Below are positions 36,101 to 43,436 of a DNA stretch of 64,000 nucleotides, in pieces. The position numbers and the translations under genes are program-made. The notes under the pieces were generated by a model that worked only from the letters and a program-made list of their open reading frames with translations, searched no databases and had not been told where the DNA came from. Numbering within the stretch: position 1 is the stretch's first letter; every line of letters begins with the position of its first letter. The DNA lies in the NCBI RefSeq assembly GCF_013423785.1, contig NZ_CP058952.1:1364001-1428000 (forward strand). The letters are read 5' to 3'. The DNA comes from Chitinibacter fontanus. Lineage in GTDB: Bacteria > Pseudomonadota > Gammaproteobacteria > Burkholderiales > Chitinibacteraceae.

Positions 36101-36235
36101 CTCCTTGTGAAACGGGCAGTTGCAGGCGTAATCCTTGCCTTGCTTCTTCAGCGCAATCCCTGCCGCTTCCACCAGCCGAACCAAAGACACTTCGGCCTTT
36201 AGCCGCTCGATTTCCGCTTCCGGGATACGCGCCAT
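33197..36235 (-). CDS. Primase-ATPase of a mobile element (CHC2 zinc finger, Toprim, P-loop)
   Basis: 1012 residues. The N-terminus has a DnaG-like zinc finger C40-x2-H43-x17-C61-x2-C64. Residues about 180-330 contain a Toprim domain (ILCEALLDALTF; then AYDRDDAGERAS). A long linker follows. At about 595 a P-loop VQSSSAAGKSSLMDAV begins an ATPase/helicase-like domain with LAIAEEEG and SLFMTTTAIDVDEELLNRC. A winged-helix-like section near EYRFSRKDVRDATGW precedes a low-complexity GSGSGSG stretch and a Pro-rich tail. It would prime and perhaps unwind DNA for autonomous replication of the element. Translationally linked to the recombinase, divergent from the XRE regulator. G+C-rich with bold arginine/alanine use, unlike the flanking Rhs genes. 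Confidence 0.88.
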   Translation of the reverse strand: MARIPEAEIERLKAEVSLVRLVEAAGIALKKQGKDYACNCPFHKEATASLIITPSKNLFHCFGCGAAGGPIDWVMKMQGVSFRHATELLREGLPLVAGLASEPVKQSTVKKLAAPVVADADDQAVLGQVADYYHATLKQSPDALAYLQSRGLDHPDLVTTFKLGYANRTLGLRLPEKNRQAGAEVRGRLQRLGIYRESGHEHFNGSLIVPVLDPQGQVQEMYGRKLLDNLRAGTPKHLYLPGPHAGVWNESALAASREVILCEALLDALTFWCAGYRNVTASYGTQGFTDDHLAAFKRHGIERVLIAYDRDDAGERASTELATQLQATGFGVWRIQFPKGMDANEYALKVQPASKSLGLLIRKAVWLGDGQAPQREIHAIPVTVTKNPPSELATVDNEAPTDDPTPALAAPVLPAAAVAPTPQLDLQAEVSEHEVVMRFGDGEGPRRWRVRGLPKNLAVGVLKVNLMVASDSAFHVDTLDLYAARARAVFIQQAAGELRQPEAALKMELGRVLLKLEQLQDDTIQQALAPKTPTLPDMNEAERDAALALLRSPQLLARILADFEACGIVGESTNKLTAYLAATSRKLERPLAVVVQSSSAAGKSSLMDAVLALMPPEETVRYSAMSGQSLFYMGETNLKHKVLAIAEEEGASRASYALKLLQSEGELTMASTGSDANGNLVTQEYRVEGPMSLFMTTTAIDVDEELLNRCLVLTVDEGREQTAAIHRRQRERRTLAGLLGKAHKDEILALHRNAQRLLRPLVVINPYADQLTFLDDRTRTRRDHEKYLSLIDTIALLHQCQRPIKTVLLNGQHVDYLEVTLDDIAQANALAHEVLGRSLDELPPQTRKLLVLVCEWVSGQATAQGLPRREYRFSRKDVRDATGWGDTQLKIHLARLAELEYLLIHRVQQGQGYVYELLYDGNGRNMAHLSGLLDPAHLGYDGQRSGQTVTQSEFGRGAVGSGSGSGQDAMRAAKPMLARLATEQPENTPETRHPLSPVRAHPAHTIPLAAGV

Positions 36236-36245
36236 GTGATTTTTT

Positions 36246-36325
36246 CCCTCTAAAACCTGTCAAGATACTTTATGAGTATTATTTTAGTACCCATAATGAT
36301 ACCATTGTCAAGACGTTTTAGAGGG
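36246..36325. promoter_or_regulatory. Symmetric operator/promoter region between primase and regulator
   Basis: CCCTCTAAAAC (36246-36256) is the exact reverse complement of GTTTTAGAGGG (36315-36325); TGTCAAGA occurs next to each arm (36258-36265 and 36306-36313) in direct orientation. The AT-rich centre would hold the two divergent promoters. Likely autoregulated by the XRE protein. GAGGGAGGG in the right arm also supplies the regulator's ribosome site. Confidence 0.65.
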
Positions 36326-36335
36326 AGGGCTTACC

Positions 36336-36713
36336 ATGATGGAACACACAATCAACTGGTTCGCTTGTATGAGTTTTTCTGCTCGCTTGATCGCTTTGCG
36401 CAAAGAGAAGGGTTTAACCCAGCAGGGACTGGCCGATGCCACGCATATTCACGTCCAGCAAATCAAACGCTACGAGGCAGGCACATCAGAGCCTTCCGCT
36501 GAAGCGCTGCGCAAGATTGCGCGTGCTTTTTCTATTTCAACAGACTGGTTACTTTTTGAAGATGGGGAACGTGGCCCCTCCGATGATCTGCGCCTGCAGT
36601 TTGAAGCGGTAAGCCACATGCCGGAAGAAGAACGGCACATTGTGAAGGCATTGCTGGAAGGCATGATCCTGAAGTACCAGACCAAACAGATGGTCAACAA
36701 TCTAAGCAGCTAA
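36336..36713 (+). CDS. XRE-family helix-turn-helix regulator
   Basis: 125 residues; the start at 36336 is chosen for the GAGGGAGGG site seven bases upstream (an ATG at 36369 has none). The helix-turn-helix runs about residues 16-70: LIALRKEKGLTQQGLADATHIHVQQIKRYEAG, then PSAEALRKIARAFSISTDWLLF. A helical C-terminus follows. This is the Cro/CI type that represses divergent mobile-element genes. It faces the primase-recombinase operon across a symmetric operator and is followed by a strong terminator. Confidence 0.9.
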   Translation: MMEHTINWFACMSFSARLIALRKEKGLTQQGLADATHIHVQQIKRYEAGTSEPSAEALRKIARAFSISTDWLLFEDGERGPSDDLRLQFEAVSHMPEEERHIVKALLEGMILKYQTKQMVNNLSS

Positions 36714-36732
36714 ACCCAGCAACTAAAGAGAA

Positions 36733-36781
36733 GCCCCCTCAACCCCACGCGCACAGCCGGGGTCAGGGGGCCGTTTTTTTT
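36733..36781 (+). terminator. Intrinsic terminator of the XRE regulator
   Basis: GCCCCCT (36733-36739) with ACCCC pairs with GGGGT and AGGGGGC (ends 36771), followed by eight T (36774-36781). Strong. Confidence 0.85.
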
Positions 36782-36942
36782 ATTGAATAAAGAAGATACG
36801 CGCTGATTTTTAACGCGAGATTGCCTCCCCCTGCGTCACGCGCATCCCCAATAAACCTTGGCTGTTAAGCCAATTCGTACATACGAAACCCGGCAAAAGC
36901 CTATCCTGCATTAGACGGTTTTACGGGGTAGATTTTGCGGGC

Positions 36943-37057
36943 GTGTTGATATTGTGTTGGTACTCTAGTGATGGCCGCTCGAAATAGGACTCACATCACC
37001 ACAACATCAACACAGTACCAACACTGTATATACAGAATGTCACCACAGTACCAACAC
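36943..37057. repeat. GTGTTGRT half-site cluster (iteron- or recombinase-site-like)
   Basis: GTGTTGAT at 36943 and GTGTTGGTACT at 36954; inverted copies ATCAACAC at 37006, AGTACCAACAC at 37014 and AGTACCAACAC at 37047. Five units in 115 bases, in two opposed groups, in the gene-free right part of the primase element (36782-37463). Fits an origin or recombinase-binding site. Confidence 0.65.
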
Positions 37058-37326
37058 CGCTCGCTAAAACGCGGGGGTTTGCAGTTCATTCAAGCCATGC
37101 CAGCGACTGCGCACGGATTTTGGTGTGCTGCCGCTGGCTTGGCCGACAAGCGTAGCGCGTCAGAATTTGACTTCCGGTCTCGGGGCGTAGCCCTGAGTTC
37201 AACCAGAATGTGAGGCAGTGCAAAGGGAGCGGCAGCCACCGCGCACAGCCATCACGGTGTAGCGGCAAGACTTGTATTGTGGCTACATCTGGCATCCTGT
37301 CCGGGCGTTTTACCAATTTTGAGTTG

Positions 37327-37404
37327 ATGGTTTGGTTGATACTTTGGTGGGTGGATTTACTGGTTGTTTTGGGGGCAATTGAGGCGATGCAACGGCGCAC
37401 GTAG
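37327..37404 (+). CDS. Possible 25-residue hydrophobic peptide
   Basis: ATG at 37327 after TTTTGAGTTG opens a 25-codon frame to TAG 37402-37404. The peptide MVWLILWWVDLLVVLGAIEA is strongly hydrophobic and ends in a basic tail (MQRRT), like short toxic membrane peptides of type I systems or holin-like peptides. A strong same-strand terminator follows 60 bases later, suggesting that a transcript ends here. No antisense partner identified. The rest of 36782-37553 contains no other gene. Confidence 0.3.
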   Translation: MVWLILWWVDLLVVLGAIEAMQRRT

Positions 37405-37463
37405 TGAAGGCGCAATCGTGAATGCTGAGGTGATTTTTATGAAGATGAAGCTCTGGATGTGAT

Positions 37464-37488
37464 AACGCCCGCTTACGCGGGCGTTTTT
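37464..37488 (+). terminator. Intrinsic terminator at the right side of the primase element
   Basis: AACGCCCGC (37464-37472), loop TTAC, GCGGGCGTT (37477-37485), then TTT. It would stop plus-strand transcription just before the convergent Rhs immunity gene. Confidence 0.85.
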
Positions 37489-37553
37489 GTTGAGCTTGTT
37501 TTTGCGCTTAGGCTTATGAGCAAAACATCATGCTTGATGATTGTGCTTTATAA

Positions 37554-37829
37554 CTAATGCTCATCTGCATGATGATTTGCCACATCCGAAGATTCAAAAT
37601 GTTCATGCCCTAATGGGGTATTCATCTCTTTTTCCAGAAATGCAATTTCATCAACACGTGCAATTTTTTTGATAACTAACATACTCACAATGTTAAGCAC
37701 CCCAGAAATTGCGGCAACAAGTAGTGATATTTCTTTATTTATTAGCCAAGGAAGCACAAATATCGCCCCCAAAGAAAATGCCAAACCTAATGCAGAAATT
37801 TTATATATCGATGAAAAAATCTTTTGCAT
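37554..37829 (-). CDS. Small two-helix membrane protein, candidate Rhs immunity
   Basis: 91 residues: two hydrophobic helices (about 8-28 and 34-52) and a hydrophilic, His/Glu-rich tail (HEHFES, NHHADEH). It starts 15 bases after the stop of the main Rhs gene on the same strand, the canonical place for the cognate immunity gene. No family recognised. A membrane location would suit a tip that acts at the inner membrane. Confidence 0.65.
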   Translation of the reverse strand: MQKIFSSIYKISALGLAFSLGAIFVLPWLINKEISLLVAAISGVLNIVSMLVIKKIARVDEIAFLEKEMNTPLGHEHFESSDVANHHADEH

Positions 37830-37844
37830 ACATAGCCTAATTTT

Positions 37845-40800
37845 TTATCGCATTTTAAAAAGCGTGCGCCATTGTGATAGGGAAGCTTTCGCAGGGCCAG
37901 GCTCTTTCGAGGTTGGCAAATTCAAATTTCCATTCCCTGCCGTCATATATGATCCACCTCGGCACGTCTGAGTGCATTGGCTTCCTAACGCGCCATCAGC
38001 TACCGGCATTGAAAATGGGCCTTGAGGGGCGTTATTGCAACTGTAGTTTGCATCTCGGCATGAGATAACACAACTTTCTGAGCGATCAGGCAATCCGTAA
38101 ATCGGACCACTTGGATCTGAATTCAGAACTTCATTCCATTCGCTTCTAAGCCTGCCATTTGGATCATTGAGCCTGTTATGCTCCACAACATTTGGAGGAA
38201 GGCGACTTTCTGGCGCTGGTGGTCTAATCATCATATTTTCTCCAGCCAACCCTTCTGGATCAACGTAACTCAGCGGATTGCCACCCACATAGGCATAAAT
38301 GTTGGAATCTCCGCCATTAAACAGAATTGGGTCTTTGGCAGTCCAGCGTGCGGTTTTCGCGTCGTAATCGCGAGCACCGAAGCGGACGAGGCCGGTGTTG
38401 TTGTCATACAGGCCACCGGCATAGCCGAAGGGCTGGAAGCCCGGATTGCTGTCGGCGAGGACTTTACCCCAAGCATCGTATTCCAGTTCCTGCATCACTT
38501 GGCCGGTTTGGCTATCGACGACTTGGCGAACCGAGCCAAGGGTATCTGTCACTAACCTATAGGTAGCGACGCCTTTGACCATATACTCTGGCACGTTGGC
38601 TTTACCGGCGTAGATAAAGCGGCTGACGATATGACCGTTGCCATCCAGTTCGGCGATCGGCTTGAGCTGGTCTTGGTAAACCCAGCCTTGCGTCAGCACA
38701 CCATTAACCTTTTTGCCGATGCGGCGGTTTTGGCCGTCAACGAGGTAGTCGATCTGGCCACCCGATGCCAGCGTGACTTGTTTCAAGTTACCGTACACGT
38801 CGTAGCTGAAGGTGTTATTACCCGCTACTGTGCTTTCGCTTTGCAGTTCGCCGTTGGCGCTGAAGCCGTAGCTGGCCGTACCGAAGGTTTTCAGGCGATC
38901 TTGCGCGTCGTAGCTTGCTGCAATGCCATCGGCGAGTGTGCGGTTGCCGTTGGCGTCGTATTCATAGTGGTTTTGCAAAGCTCCGTTTTTGAATACATCA
39001 CTCAAGCGTCCTGATGCGTCATAGGCGTAGCGGTAGGTCGACAGCGGCCCACCGGTTGTGGTGGTTTTCTCTTCCACACGACCGAGTTTGTCGCGAGTGA
39101 AGGTTTCAGAGAACAACACCGTACTGCCTAGCTTAGCGGTCAGGCGTTTGAGCAGGCCAAACTCGTCATACTCTTGTTCAGTTTTAATGTTATCGAGTGT
39201 CGTGCCTGTGAGTAAACCATTATTAGCGTCACGGTTGAGCGTGAGTGCGCCCGCTTGGGTCAGCAAGCCATCATTGTCGTAACCGTAGCTGGTGTTTTGT
39301 CCGTTGATGCCCAACTGCTGCACACGGAAGAAGTTGTCGTACGTGATACCGACATTACCAGGCACTGGACCTGCAATCGTAATTGTTTTAGGTAACGCAC
39401 CATCATAAGTATAACTATGGCTTACATCACCTGCAGTCACGCTGGCCAGTTGGCCGGTACCCACTTGATAGGCGTAGTTGATATTTCCGTCGACTGATTT
39501 CAGTGCACCAAGGCGACCAAATTCATCGTAGCCATATTCAATCACCTTACCATCTGGTCGAGTGACCTTGGTGGGTTGCTGATCGAGGTTGTACTCATAT
39601 TGGGTATTGAGTGCCTGACCGGCTTGCAGCTCGGGTGGCAGATACGTTGAGGCCAAATCAATATCGTTAAAGGTGAAACCATGGGCAGGGCGAGTTGGCG
39701 GAGTTACAGAGGTAACGTTGCCATTGGCGTCATAGCTGAAGGCGACGACACGGCCATCTGGTTGCGTGATGTTTTTGACACGACCGGCTAGATCGTAACC
39801 GTATTTAGTGATGCGACCAATGGCGTCGGTGATGGTATCAACCTCACCAGTCGCGTTGTAGGTATAACGCACGCCACGTTCAGCATCACCCACACCTTGG
39901 CTGACTTTCGCCAAACGGCCACGTGCGTCGTATTGGTAGTTCAGTGGCAGGATACCAGCTAGCTGGACTGACAATGGACGACCTTGTGCATCGAGCTGAG
40001 TAACCGTAATGCGATTCGCCGCGCTGGTAATCGACACCCGCTTCTGGATGGCATCAAACACGCTGGTAAAGGTCTTACCATTAATCGTGCTGGTGTTGGT
40101 TTCGCTTTGTAGGCTGAGCGGATCAGCTTTATTTGCCAAAACTACACTACGCGCTTGCGTTTGCTGCATCGTCAGCCCACTTGGCAACTTCACCGACAAA
40201 TTGGTTTGAATCGGTGCTTGCATTCCAAAACGTGGATCAGGACCTGTTGCCGTTGTGCTGAGCGTGCCATCGGCGTTAGTCGCTTGTGATGTTCCATCCG
40301 GTTTTTGTGTTGAAACCGAAGTCGTGCCATCAGGGCCAATCGTTGACTTGATCATATCGCCTGTCGCACTGTACTCAGTGCGATAGCGTGTACTGCGGTT
40401 TAACCCGCTAGTCATACTCACTTCAAAATTACGTTCACCCAATTGGGTACGCGCCAAAGTCCAGCCACCACCTATCGCGTTTTGATCTTTCACCAACAAC
40501 CCATCTTGATACGTCATCGTTGATGTTTTATTGCGTGGATTTGTGAACGTTTTCAAAAGCCCATCGTTGCTATATGTCATGCTATGAGTATCACTAGCTG
40601 GATTAGTGATACTCGCCAAATGACCATTACTATCCAAAACTAACGCTGTCCGTTGTCCATTTGGCGCGATAATCGCACTTGCTTTTTCTGAAGCATCTCG
40701 TTCAATTTGAACAACGTTTTGGTAGTTATCAGTAATCTTGCTGATATATCCGTTCGTTGTATATTCAAATTGATACAGGACGGTTTTTCCATCAGACCGC

Positions 40801-42560
40801 AATGATTTAACTTGTCGACCAGAGCCATCAAACTGATAAATTTCCTGACCATTCCTTGACGGAATGATTAGGTCTCCAACGCCAAATGCTGGATAAATAG
40901 AGGCCATTTTGTAAAGTTTTTTATCATTAGCATCTACAGCATAAATTTCACCGTTACGACCCAATGTCAATCGCCAAAGAGCATGTTGGCCGAAAGGAAC
41001 CTTTGTGAGAAAGCCATCTTGAGAGATCTTGATGACGTTATATCCAGAGCCATCAGCAATGAACACATTTCCAAACGAATCTACAGAAAGATCCTGCATT
41101 TCCCAAAATCCAGCTGCAAGAGCCGGTTTACCCCAATCGCTAGGAAGGGTAGATTTTCCACCATTACCTGCTATCGTTTTGATCACGCCATCTTGCGTCA
41201 CTTTTCTTACATGACGATAAGCGTCCGCAATATAGATATTATCTTTTGCATCCAGAGCAAATGAGCGGATATTACCGACCCCTGCATTACTCAATACTCC
41301 ACCATCACCTGAATACCCTTTTTGATCCCCACCTGCAATAACATTCAAAATACCATCAGAATTGATTTTGCAAAGCAAACCAGATGAGTCTAAGAATAGA
41401 ACCTCTCCAGCTTGATTTGTCTGAATCTTCATTGGCTCCATACTAGAGGCCAATGCCTGAACACTATCAATTGGTGCTTTGTAGCTTCCATTTCCAGCAA
41501 TCTTGTTGACGATGCCATCAGGGCTGGCCCTGAAAATTGAATTGTTACTAACAAAATATAAATTGTTTTTTCCATCAATATGGATGTGAGCGAAACCGAC
41601 TGAAGAACCAAGCTCAGTTAAACGGTCCCCATTCTGAATGATATTTTTCGGTCCAGTACCTGCTATTGTCGTGATTTTTCCAGCCCCATCTACCTTATTC
41701 AAAAGACTAGAATATTGATCGACAAAAAGAACATCACCTGATGAATTGATTGCAATCCGATCAGTCCAATAGCTTGGTTTCGCAATATCTGCGATAGCCG
41801 TTGTTTGCCAAGAGTTAATTGAAGTGCCGCTTTGATTACTGCCATCACCAAAATAAAGTGTGTTTGCACTTGGATCGTATGCATTCACCGCATCCACAAA
41901 CCAATCACCTAAACCATGCATGCGAGACGTTAGTCCACCCAATAAAACTATCTGATTCTTCCAGATAGTGACTTCGTTTCGTCCAGAATCCTTGGTTAGT
42001 GTACTTCCACCAAACGCACCAAAACTTTGAGGAAACTCTGCTGGAGTTTTGTATTCCGCCTGATAGACATACCCCAATCCAATTTGCGCTTTTTGCGCCC
42101 CCTGAACTGGGCGTCCATACGCATCCAAACCATCCCAATCAAAACGATACTTTGCGTTTGGTTGTGGGTTAAATGATTGTTTGAAATAACGGCCTGCCAC
42201 ACGCACTTCTAATTCAATATGATGCAAACTGCTCGGCACTACGGCACCAGTCAAATTGATTGTAAAACCCATTGTCTGAGCAGCTGGTGTACGGCTACTT
42301 TTATAATTCAAACGTAGCGATGTTCCTGCAATCGCTATTGACTCACCTAATGATTGATTTTCGCATTCAATAATAGACCCACATTCTTCTTTTGAATTGT
42401 CATCCGGAAGCAGAATTGCCATTAATGAAAAATCAGGTTCTATTGCATCAGATGGAGGACCATAGGGCCAATTATGATCCCATGGGGTGTTCGCGCCGAT
42501 TGAAATTTGACCCACCCTGCCGATCGAATTTTGACCCAGGCCGGGACGTTGCTTTTTCAT
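37845..42560 (-). CDS. NHL-Rhs polymorphic toxin, 5' end replaced by IS21 sequence
   Basis: 1571 residues. The first 20 or so are encoded by the left end of the IS21 element (GQNSIGRVGQISIGAN), so the native start and any signal are gone. After a conserved domain with RYRFDWDGLDAYGRP come NHL/SMP-type beta-propeller repeats (about 300-570; motifs ITTIAGTG, NLYFVSNN, IYIADAYRHVRKV). YD repeats and the Rhs core follow (about 590-1420), ending at YVGGNPLSYVDPEGL. The tip of about 130 residues is Pro-rich with six Cys (SCVISCRDANYSC; CTQTCRGG) and unrecognised. Propeller-plus-YD layout recalls TcC/teneurin-like shells enclosing the toxin. Expression now depends on whatever promoter the IS provides, so it may be silent. 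Downstream is a coupled immunity candidate. Confidence 0.88.
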   Translation of the reverse strand: MKKQRPGLGQNSIGRVGQISIGANTPWDHNWPYGPPSDAIEPDFSLMAILLPDDNSKEECGSIIECENQSLGESIAIAGTSLRLNYKSSRTPAAQTMGFTINLTGAVVPSSLHHIELEVRVAGRYFKQSFNPQPNAKYRFDWDGLDAYGRPVQGAQKAQIGLGYVYQAEYKTPAEFPQSFGAFGGSTLTKDSGRNEVTIWKNQIVLLGGLTSRMHGLGDWFVDAVNAYDPSANTLYFGDGSNQSGTSINSWQTTAIADIAKPSYWTDRIAINSSGDVLFVDQYSSLLNKVDGAGKITTIAGTGPKNIIQNGDRLTELGSSVGFAHIHIDGKNNLYFVSNNSIFRASPDGIVNKIAGNGSYKAPIDSVQALASSMEPMKIQTNQAGEVLFLDSSGLLCKINSDGILNVIAGGDQKGYSGDGGVLSNAGVGNIRSFALDAKDNIYIADAYRHVRKVTQDGVIKTIAGNGGKSTLPSDWGKPALAAGFWEMQDLSVDSFGNVFIADGSGYNVIKISQDGFLTKVPFGQHALWRLTLGRNGEIYAVDANDKKLYKMASIYPAFGVGDLIIPSRNGQEIYQFDGSGRQVKSLRSDGKTVLYQFEYTTNGYISKITDNYQNVVQIERDASEKASAIIAPNGQRTALVLDSNGHLASITNPASDTHSMTYSNDGLLKTFTNPRNKTSTMTYQDGLLVKDQNAIGGGWTLARTQLGERNFEVSMTSGLNRSTRYRTEYSATGDMIKSTIGPDGTTSVSTQKPDGTSQATNADGTLSTTATGPDPRFGMQAPIQTNLSVKLPSGLTMQQTQARSVVLANKADPLSLQSETNTSTINGKTFTSVFDAIQKRVSITSAANRITVTQLDAQGRPLSVQLAGILPLNYQYDARGRLAKVSQGVGDAERGVRYTYNATGEVDTITDAIGRITKYGYDLAGRVKNITQPDGRVVAFSYDANGNVTSVTPPTRPAHGFTFNDIDLASTYLPPELQAGQALNTQYEYNLDQQPTKVTRPDGKVIEYGYDEFGRLGALKSVDGNINYAYQVGTGQLASVTAGDVSHSYTYDGALPKTITIAGPVPGNVGITYDNFFRVQQLGINGQNTSYGYDNDGLLTQAGALTLNRDANNGLLTGTTLDNIKTEQEYDEFGLLKRLTAKLGSTVLFSETFTRDKLGRVEEKTTTTGGPLSTYRYAYDASGRLSDVFKNGALQNHYEYDANGNRTLADGIAASYDAQDRLKTFGTASYGFSANGELQSESTVAGNNTFSYDVYGNLKQVTLASGGQIDYLVDGQNRRIGKKVNGVLTQGWVYQDQLKPIAELDGNGHIVSRFIYAGKANVPEYMVKGVATYRLVTDTLGSVRQVVDSQTGQVMQELEYDAWGKVLADSNPGFQPFGYAGGLYDNNTGLVRFGARDYDAKTARWTAKDPILFNGGDSNIYAYVGGNPLSYVDPEGLAGENMMIRPPAPESRLPPNVVEHNRLNDPNGRLRSEWNEVLNSDPSGPIYGLPDRSESCVISCRDANYSCNNAPQGPFSMPVADGALGSQCTQTCRGGSYMTAGNGNLNLPTSKEPGPAKASLSQWRTLFKMR
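38272..39410. repeat. 1.14 kb direct repeat, copy 2 (Rhs core)
   Basis: Same sequence as 29815-30953, shifted by 8457 bases, in the same orientation, here within the full-length Rhs gene and ending just before its tip. Confidence 0.9.
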
Positions 42561-42635
42561 CGAGCAACTGTGGATAAGTCTAGCAAATAGCGAACGGCCC
42601 GCCCGCTATTTTTCATCATCATCATCTTCTTCGCT

Positions 42636-43436
42636 TTAGAACTGCTCAGGTTCTGCCGTTAGTTCGTCCTTTCTGCTTTGCTCCCTTTGCTTGATTCTCG
42701 TTTTCGCTACCATATTGCTGTGCTGGAAGCGGTAAGACTCATTGCCTGTTTCTACAATGTGGCAATGGTGGGTCAGTCGATCCAAGAGCGCAGTCGTCAT
42801 CTTGGCATCGCCAAATACACTCGACCATTCCGAGAAGTTCAGATTGGTTGTGATGATCACGCTAGTGTGTTCATATAGCTTGCTGAGCAAATGAAACAGC
42901 AAAGCGCCACCAGCCTGACTGAATGGTAGGTAGCCCAATTCGTCCAGTATCACGACATCAACCCGCATTAAACTCAGCGCAATCCGTCCTGCTTTGCCTT
43001 CCCGCTTTTCCTTTTCAAGCAAATTGACCAAGTCCACTGTCGAGTAGAAACGTGCTCTTTTGCCATGGCGCGTGATGCCTGCAATCGTGATCGCCGTCGC
43101 CAGATGCGTTTTTCCGGTACCTGGCCCACCAATAAAGACGGCGTTTTGTGCTGTTTCAGTGAAGGCCAGCGTGGCTAACTGGCCAACTAATGCTTGATCT
43201 AATTTGGTGGCACTGAAGTCAAATCCAGCCAGATCGCGATGCACAGGGAACTTGGCCGCACTCATCTGATGCTGGATCGAGCGCATACCTCGGTCGGTGT
43301 TTTCAGCTTGAAGTAAATGCTCGATCAGCCAACTGGAGGTATCAATACCTAGGCCACCTTGGGCTTTCAAATCCACCCAGGCACCAGCCATGCCATGCAA
43401 ACGCAAGGCTTTGAGCTCTGCGGTAATATCACGCAT
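42636..43436 (-). CDS. istB: IS21 helper ATPase IstB
   Basis: The start at 43436 has AAGGAG seven bases upstream and overlaps the end of istA by eight bases; the frame extends further upstream but this is inside istA. 266 residues: N-terminal helical IS21_N-like stretch ([17 protein letters not shown]), P-loop [16 protein letters not shown] (about 102-117), Walker [15 protein letters not shown], sensor [11 protein letters not shown]. This AAA+ protein resembles DnaC and selects target DNA for IstA. Confidence 0.95.
   Translation of the reverse strand: MRDITAELKALRLHGMAGAWVDLKAQGGLGIDTSSWLIEHLLQAENTDRGMRSIQHQMSAAKFPVHRDLAGFDFSATKLDQALVGQLATLAFTETAQNAVFIGGPGTGKTHLATAITIAGITRHGKRARFYSTVDLVNLLEKEKREGKAGRIALSLMRVDVVILDELGYLPFSQAGGALLFHLLSKLYEHTSVIITTNLNFSEWSSVFGDAKMTTALLDRLTHHCHIVETGNESYRFQHSNMVAKTRIKQREQSRKDELTAEPEQF

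Noticed and set aside
38178..39282. Plus-strand frames opposite the Rhs core, repeated at 30216-30825
   Set aside because: Antisense shadows conserved only because the Rhs core DNA is duplicated.
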